Assembly: GCA_004143645.1 (NCBI GenBank)
Contig: RXPK01004408.1
Span: 1 to 64,000, forward strand
Source of the DNA: Protaetia brevitarsis
Lineage: Eukaryota; Arthropoda; Insecta; Coleoptera; Scarabaeidae
Length of the DNA: 64,000 bases
Reading direction: 5' to 3'
The notes under the pieces were generated by a model. That model saw only the letters and a program-made list of their open reading frames with translations, was not told the DNA's origin and ran no database searches. Each line of letters opens with the position of its first letter. The stretch's first letter is position 1. Positions 43,901-52,900 of this stretch are shown here, in pieces. Both the position numbers and the translations under genes were made by a program.

Positions 43901-46900
43901 CATCATCGTAAACTTGGAAATAACAGAAATTAAATAATAGGCATAAGAATTGTACTTGTCAATATTTTCATTAACCTAAAGATGAACTTACTTGGGTCCG
44001 TGTCATATTTAGTTTCTGTCATGCTCAACCAAAATGACAGAACTTCAAATATTTATGATTTGCCGGGTTTCGCGCGAAACCAAAAAAGAGTTTTAGTTAT
44101 TGCCGCAGTTGACAAGCAATTGGTTCATAACCAGTCATAATTTTCTGTTTACTAACACCAACCTAATTCATGCAATTACTCAATGCACCACATTAAATCT
44201 CATATACCGAACGTTCGGCGTTTTCCCGAATGTACTAGGAGTTCGGTAGTTGCCGAACATTCGGAGTTCGGCGAACTCCGAGCGTGTGGACGCACTTAAG
44301 ACGAATTGACTGCGACGTTGGCTAATTAGTAGTACTATATTTACGGTTAACGAGGTCAAAAATTTTCTATTAAGATTAAATGGAATATGGGTGCTTTTTA
44401 TTTACCGTTTGACTCATCTCACCCCAGTTTTGTGCGTGAGAAGATACTTATTACGAACGGTGAAATCGACTGAATGAATTCAATATGAGTAGTTCGTAGC
44501 TTAACCCACAAAACCGAAGTGAGATGAGCCAGCCGATAAATAAAAAACACTTAGGGTCGATTTCTTCAGTCAAGGATAACTATACGATAACTTTAACTGA
44601 CAGATAAGTGATAATACTTATTTTCTTCACCCATTGATAAATGTTATCCTTCGGATATATGGCGCAAAAGTTATCTGTTGCTCGACCCACCGATAAATTA
44701 TTATCCTCAAGTTAATGGGTATATATTGCATTAATATAACCTCCTTACTTTTATTTATAATGCTGGAAAGGGACGCGAGAAAGCTTTGCTGGTTTAGATA
44801 AAAAAAAAAAACGAATAAAAAGTGTGTAAAATTGATTTATTAATGGACTTATATTAATTTATATGCAACATCTATCAATGTTTCTTTTTCTAGTTCGGTA
44901 AAGTTAGGACAACGTTTGTCTCTGTCTTTTCTATTCTAAAACAATCTAGAATTAATTGAAACAAATGAAAATTTAACTCATAAATTTTATGCATTATAAA
45001 TATGTGCATACTATAGAGTAGCCATGCATGGTATATAAATTCTATATATTGTAAAAATAAAAACATATAGGCTACCTATGTCCATTTCAAATCCAGTAAA
45101 TCATAAAAAATATTACTAATCCTAAACTGATTTACGCTAACCGTACCTTCACTATATATTTCGTTTTGTAGTTATGTTCTGTCAATTGATTCATACACAC
45201 TTGTGCAGTAACCGAGTATTATTTTCCCAGGTGAGATTAACAGCTCGTACTTTTACTACGTTGCCAAATGCCATCTTGTCGATTTCTATCCCACGGATAA
45301 AATTGCTTGCAGTTATTTGAAGAAATCTATTTTTTTTCATATCTTAGAGATAACGCTATCCAACAGATACAAATACGGGACTTTTATCCTTGGTTGAAGA
45401 AACCGGCCCTTAATAATTGTTCATAGGGAATTAAAATTGAAGTACGTATATGTCATGCATACGCACTAAAAAAAAATTGGTAAAGTTGTGTGAATTTAGG
45501 GCAATTCTGTGCCCCTAAAACCGTGCAGGTATTTTTCTTTGAGAAGTAATACTTCTAACTATAGTATAGTGTATAGTATAGTTTGGATTTGTTAATTAAG
45601 AAACTCTGGTACAGTGTTGCCGTTTTTATTACAATTGTACTTTTCTAGTACATTTTGAGCCTTTTTGTACGTCAGTACGCCTTTACCAAATCTAGTACAT
45701 TTGTAAAAAAATATGTTAATGGTTGCCTGAATGTTAATCTTTAATTTTTTTTTTTCAATGTTTTAAAAAATTTCTAAGGTGTTTTGTTTTAGGAATTTTT
45801 CGAATTGAGGACTTTGAGGTTACCTTATTTTCTCAATGTGTTTGAACATTGAGAACATTTATATTTGTAATTTTCTTTTTCACCGTATTAGAATGATGTT
45901 ATTTTTTAACTTTAGAAGCACCATACAATTTCCCCCTATTTACCCTACTGTAATAAGGGGTCCCACTTTAATTCTTTAATACCGGGCCGAAATCATTTTT
46001 CCAATATTATTTGTAATTGCCGGTGTCCGAGTAGACACATTTAATTCGGTTATAATTTCGAAAGTACGCGGACTCACGGCAACTAACCCATATTACTTTG
46101 TCACGTCTACTATGATAGTTCCATCATTCTCATCCGTATCTAATACGACAATCGCGGGAAAAGGACGAGAACGAACCGAAACGAAATTACGTAACACCTA
46201 TACTTATCGGTGGTTTCGATTTGTCCAAATTGAAAGTCGCCAGGCGGCGCTGAAGCAGCGGTATCTGTCCCCGGCAATTACCAGCGCCGTGCGGACCATT
46301 TTAAAGGAGGATTCCACCCAGTTTGTTTTTTAATGAAATCGAATTATCGAAAATAACAATTGTACGATGATATTCAATATGTGTAATTGCACGTTGTGCC
46401 GACGGTTGGCTGTCTTGTCCTTTTTTTTCACGAGACCATCTTCATCCGACGAACTAGGTTAAAATAACAGGGTCGCTATTATATCGACAGATCGTCGACG
46501 TAATAATACGAATTTGTTGGGATTTTGAGTTTCAGTTTGGGAATTTAATTTCGATCGACTGTACACCGGAATGATTCATCTGGATTTTTTTCATTCCGTA
46601 AATTAGAGATCTCTTGTAATATCAGGGAATTAAATTGAAACGAATCAACAAGAGCATTAAAATAATTTAACTTAACTTCCTCGATTTAAAAAAAAACATC
46701 TCTAGTTACCAGATGACGAACAACACCGAAAAATGCGCTATACACATGTGTTCAACTGCAAACTTCTTCTAGATCCCTCACCACAAACTGAAACACTCAA
46801 TTTTCCAGTGTTTCTGCTGATGATGATAGCTTTTCTATCGAAACGTACGTCCAGTTTAGTGCAGTTTATGATTACCAGTACCACAGTTTGGAGTATTTTT

Positions 46901-46939
46901 ATCACACGTGTTCAAAATAAATTCTAGATGGATGCAGTT

Positions 46940-46970
<31 letters not shown>

Positions 46971-49900
46971 TTAATAATAATAATAGCGTTTATTGTCCAA
47001 CAGAACAAGATTCCAATAATAGGACAAAATAACAAAAATAAAATAACATTAGTATGCATGCAATAATACATTTGAAACAACAACAACAAAATTACAAAAA
47101 TAAAAGGCCAATAATTCAAAACAAAAACAAAAAGCCAACTAATACTACATAACAAATTAGAAATAAATCACAAATGAATACATCAAAAACTGAAAACAAA
47201 ATTATAGCGTATGAAATATAAAAAAAAAAGTAATTATTATACACTTGAATGGAACGGGTCACTATATAATAAGTTGGCGTTTCTGTACATATGGCTTAGC
47301 GGGGCCTTGTAAAGAATATTAGTGCGAGCTCTAATAGTGGGAAATGTAGCGCATGATCTAGAATTATAGTTAGGGACAAGGAAAGATATTTGACTTAGAA
47401 GCGAAGGTGAATCAACACTGCCATTTATTAATTTTAAAAGAAATTTGGCGCTGGCTTCATCTCTTCTCTGAGAAAGAGGACGGAGGTCATGACTATGCAG
47501 CAAGAGGGTGTAATCTGTCCCACGAGCGGGATAAATGCCATCAAGTTTAAACGATAAGTATTTTAGAAATCGTTTCTGAACTCGCTCAATGAGCAGCTGT
47601 TGGTAAAGGTAGTGCGGATACCAAACAATAGAGCTATACTCTACCTTGGACAGCACAAAAGCATAAAATAACACTTTGATTGTTAAAATGTTAGAGAAAT
47701 CTCTACAAGACCGTATAATGAAACCTAGAGAGGCAGAAGCAGACGAACACAATGAAGTGATGTGAGGGGAGAAAGTTAAGTATTGATCGAAAATTACACC
47801 AAGATCTTTAAATTGCGTAACCCTGGGTATCTCTAACTGGTGAGCACTGTATCTGAAAATTAAGGAGTTCTTACTTTTGGTGAAGGAAAGTATCCCACAC
47901 TTGCTAATATTTAAGCATATGCTGTTAGTATTACACCAGTCCTCAATGATGTCTAAATTCCTCTGCAAAACTAAGCAATCAGTTATAGATGTTATACGAC
48001 TATAGATCTTAAGGTCATCTGCATAAGCCAACACTTTGCAATCCAATCTGTCCAAGAGGTCATTAATATATAAATTAAAAAGAAGGGGTCCTAACTTGGA
48101 GCCCTGAGGCATCCCAGGCGAAACTTGAAATGGAGCAGATGTAAAACCATTAAATTGAACATAGGAAGATCGGTTGTGTAGGTATGATTGTATAAATGAT
48201 ATAAATTTAGGAGTAAAGCCAATAGAAGATAATTTAGAGATAAGTAATGAATGATTAATTGTGTCAAATGCCTTACTGAAATCAGAATATAAGACATCAA
48301 CTTGCTGCTTATTATCAAGACATTCGCTTATAAATTGTGTAATCTCTATCAGGTTTGTAGTCGTTGATCTTTTAGGAAAAAATCCATGTTGGTAACTTGA
48401 CAAGTAAGGCTTGACACAAGCAAGTATTTTAGTGTGTAGCAGGATCTCAAAAACGTTAAGAAAGTTAAGCAGACACATAGATATCTACCTCTGGGGTCTC
48501 CAATGCTGGTATCTGTTCTTCGTTTGATGCATATGAAACACTTTCTTTTGACGACACAAAGTTTCCTAGGATTTTAATGGTACAATATGCTTGACAAATG
48601 TACAGTTCTTTCTCTAGCTTTTACTAATATCTCAATCTGATACAGTATTTAGTAAAATTACAGAAGTAATTTAGAACCTACATCCATTGGAACTAGTTAA
48701 ACTTTTCTTTTCATTAGCGGCAAGATATTTTATGCTTTCCCAGATGTCTTTTTCAATTGCACATTCACTCAATCTTCAAATATATCCGACATTAATGTTT
48801 ATTGTATAAATAGAAGATAATAAAATAGAAACTTTTCAGTCTCACAATCTCAAAAAAAAAATGCTTAATAAGGGCGACATTTTTGCGATTGTGAGAATGG
48901 ACCTTAGTCTTTTTATTTTCTTATCTTTCATTAAATATGATGACCTCACACTTACAATTAGCCATTTTGGATTATCTATATTTATTGTAGTACTGTATAA
49001 GGGTCGCCATTGACTCATGCTGGCTTTCTTGTACAGTTAAGGAAATTTAGTGTGTGAACAGTTACTAATACGTATGCAACACAAATTACAGTTATGAAGA
49101 AGAAGATACTCCTTCTCTTTCACGCTTGTAATTCTATGCGAGAATTGAATTTTTTTTATTTCCAAAACAAGTTTTTACTACATCGATTTATTAGAGTTAG
49201 ATATACTGGATCGGAACGCAAACATCTTTCGATAGGGACGTAAATCTATGTATAAAAACTCGCCGCAGCTACTAATAGCCCCCCTTCTGTTATTATATGC
49301 GCAGTCGTTCCATACGAGCGGCAATATTAACATGACGTCCCTATTTAAAGATGTAAAAGGGTCAACCCGTATATTATTTTTGACCGCGTGTCATCGCATT
49401 GTAAAATGAAATAAACATTAACTTAATTAAAATAAATACATTTTCTATTTGAATGAATCATGATTCATTGATTAAGTTAGGGTGGGCACCTAAAGTCCGG
49501 GCACTTGAGCTGGGTCTCTTATTTCCACTCGAGCAGCTTGGTGTTCTCTATAAAGCCCAGTATCTTGCCCAGTGGAAACTTGAGAACCTTCGAGGGATCC
49601 AATAAATCTCTCCCGAAATATTTCTGCCTGAGTACCTTCAATTCCTCACATGTCAGATTACATGTAAAGTCGTTCCTCCTGTAGTTCGCATCTTCTGCAC
49701 AACGCTTCGCTTGCTCAGCCTGTGTTGTATAGATGCTTTTTCAGGGGACAGTGTCCAGTTGCCAGCCCAGTAATGGTTTTAGGTTCTTTCCTGCTGCGCC
49801 TGAGTAGGTAATCAGAGAATCTAGCTTCCCCATCCCCTATTAGCGCTTTGGTATGGAGTTGACCTTCAGTCGACCTCCATGAGCCATGATGTTAAATGAT

Positions 49901-52900
49901 AAAAGTAAATGTATAGCGGTGAAATACATAAATCTATTTTAATTAAATCGAATCAGTAAACTTCAACTAGAAAGAACTACTGCTCGAAAATAATTCATTT
50001 AATTTGGACAAAGGCATAGGTCATAAATTTAGACCTAAAAATGTATCTAAATTCCATGTATCTAAAAGACTACAAAGAATAAAATTTTCGTAATATAGGA
50101 AAACGGTAAATAGTGAAAATAGCGTAGAAGTTTTTATATGTATGTAATTTAAATACATTGTTAAAGTAATACCCTAGATAGTAATAAACAAATAGTTTTG
50201 GACAATAAATATATATTCAACTCATTTCTTTGTTTTACCAGAGATACCATAAGCTTCGAGAGTTGAGGCACAGATAGTTAAGATCAACTTTTTGTGTACT
50301 CATATAATGAGATGATTGATTATTTTACTTTTTATTATATATACGAAAACGTTAAATGAATACGTGAAATATTTTGGGTTCCGAAATATTTTCCCTAAAT
50401 TGAGTTCTTCCGTTCGAAACACGTATGCAAACAATTACATGTATGCATGTGCTAGGATCGAGTGAATCAATAGGAGACCATTGTAGACTAAATTTTGTTA
50501 TTTAGTAAATAAACAGCATGATGTTTGGCATTGAAATACTCAATGACTTTTTGTATATTATGCTGTTTACTGCCAAAGAATACTAAAAAATATTGTAGAA
50601 TTAATATTACCCAACTTCTTATTTTCAAGGTATACTTTGAAAGGATTGTTGGAACAACATTTTCCTCTAATATATCTTAAAAATATTTGAAGTTTAAAAT
50701 TGGAATTAAAAATTAAGGAAAATAAAAATTTTGTTTCGTCGTTGAATAACGACGTCTTCATAAACGATGATATTTTAAAATAACATGATTAATATCTTAT
50801 TAATTTTGAATCGTCAGATATATATAATATAATTAATTAATAAAATAGACAAAATTAAATATACATAACATTAAACTGTATACATGTTTCACAAACAAAA
50901 CTCCACACACGTCACAATTGCAATGCGAAAATTGAAATATTTTGCGGGTTAAAAACGCTGCAACGGGAATACCAAAACAGCCGCACATGATACATGTTTT
51001 TCTGTCACATTAGCATATTTTTAGTCATTTTTTTAGTAAGTACTCCCAATTAAAGGACAGTATAAAATATTGAAACTGAATAACAAAAATGATGTATTAA
51101 ATTGTGTAACCTCATTGTTCGCAAAAAGATATTCGATTTTTAGATCAAAGAAGTTTTGAAAGATTACGGAAGTTCCACTATGTTATATTATTAATTTTTA
51201 TTATTATTATTATTATTATTATTCATATTGCTCTGGTAATTTCACATTTAAAATTGCAAGCTACACAAAGACAACTATTAAGTTCTATTAACATGTATTA
51301 ATGCAGTTAGTCGTCTCTGTAATACAAATAGAATGCAATTTTATATCCATATATGAGTGAAAACACTATGTCTTAACTGGTAGATAAATATAAACACGTG
51401 CACATCAAATAATATGTTACAGCGACAACTTAAAATAAGCATTACAAAATATATTGTATTTTTATGTATAGGTAGTAGAATGTATATGACGCTATTGAAA
51501 TAAGTTAGAGCTAAAACGTTATTCGATGTATGCACTTGGTATGGGTCTACCTCGTCCAAGGTGTTGCAATTTTGTTAGCACATAGTTTATATAATTTTTT
51601 ATAAATTTTTAGATTTTTTTCTCATCGTCAGGCAGTGGCTTAAAACTTTAAAAACATGAAATTCACACTAACTAATATATAATAAAATTTAAAATCAACG
51701 TCAAAAATGTAAATGTATTTTTAAACGATGTTATGTAATTAGTGCGAAATTATGTTCAGTTTCTATAAACTTTAGATCATTGTTTGAGGAAGAGAGGAAT
51801 TATCATCCTTCATCGGGCAAAATATTAACATAGTTAAAAACTTGTATTCTATTATCTTTTATAAACTTGTATATGCATATATAAAAATCAGCGGAAAATT
51901 CGTGTTTTTAAACTCTTTATTATGATAACATTTATTTTTTAGTGAACTTATTAATGTGCTAATTATAACATATTTTGCTCCCAAAAATGTTTTTATCCTT
52001 AAACAATTTTATTTTTATTTTCAGCGCACTAGATAAAATCATAGTCCAAGGCTACAAAGCTCTGCAATTAGAATATTTTTTCACCGCCGGACCAGACGAA
52101 GTGAAAGCGTGGACTATCCAGGTTTGTAACACAAAAGCGCGACTGCAATTTATTAAAGTAAAATCAATTGCGCTTTAAGTTTACGCATTCCTTTTATTGT
52201 TCTCCTTAAAGTTTCCACGCTCGTGAATACCTTTCAATCACTCCGCATTATTCCACCCTCAAATAACGGTTAATAGTAGCCCTGGAAACTTCATCCCGCC
52301 GAAAGCCGGTAATTTCCCATTTCGCAGCAAACTAAAGCTTCGAATTTACATTTTCTATTCACGGAACATTTTTCCTTCGAACCTCTCTTCATTACATTAA
52401 AATTCACCCGGCAACTGTTCCTTTGTGATGCGAAATTATCCTTTTACCCCTTAAATTGTCTCTGGGTGGAATTTGCATGAAAATTGCCCGGAATATTTCC
52501 AGCAATTGAGCATTATTTTTATACCTGTACAATACGAGCGCCATCTACACGATATGCATATACTTAAGTAAAGTAAAGTGAAGTTTTTATACATAGATGG
52601 CGCGATATATCTGTACAGGTTTCTAGCACCAGTAAACATATATTACAACTACTAACACATAGGTAGCTCTGGTATTAATAAAAATAATTTATAGAAAGGA
52701 ACCAAGGCACCCCAAGCAGCAGGAAAGATTCACACAGATTTTGAAAAGGGTTTCATAATGGCGGAAGTAATGAAATTTAGTGATTTTAAAGAGGAAGGTT
52801 CCGAAGCTAGCGTCAAGGCTGCGGGAAAATACAGGCAACAAGGACGAAATTATGTCGTAGAAGATGGGGATATCATCTTCTTTAAATTTAACGCCGGCGC

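Noticed and set aside
45612..45720. Complete hAT element starting CAGTGTTGCCG
   Set aside because: No matching inverted end or 8-bp duplication was found downstream.
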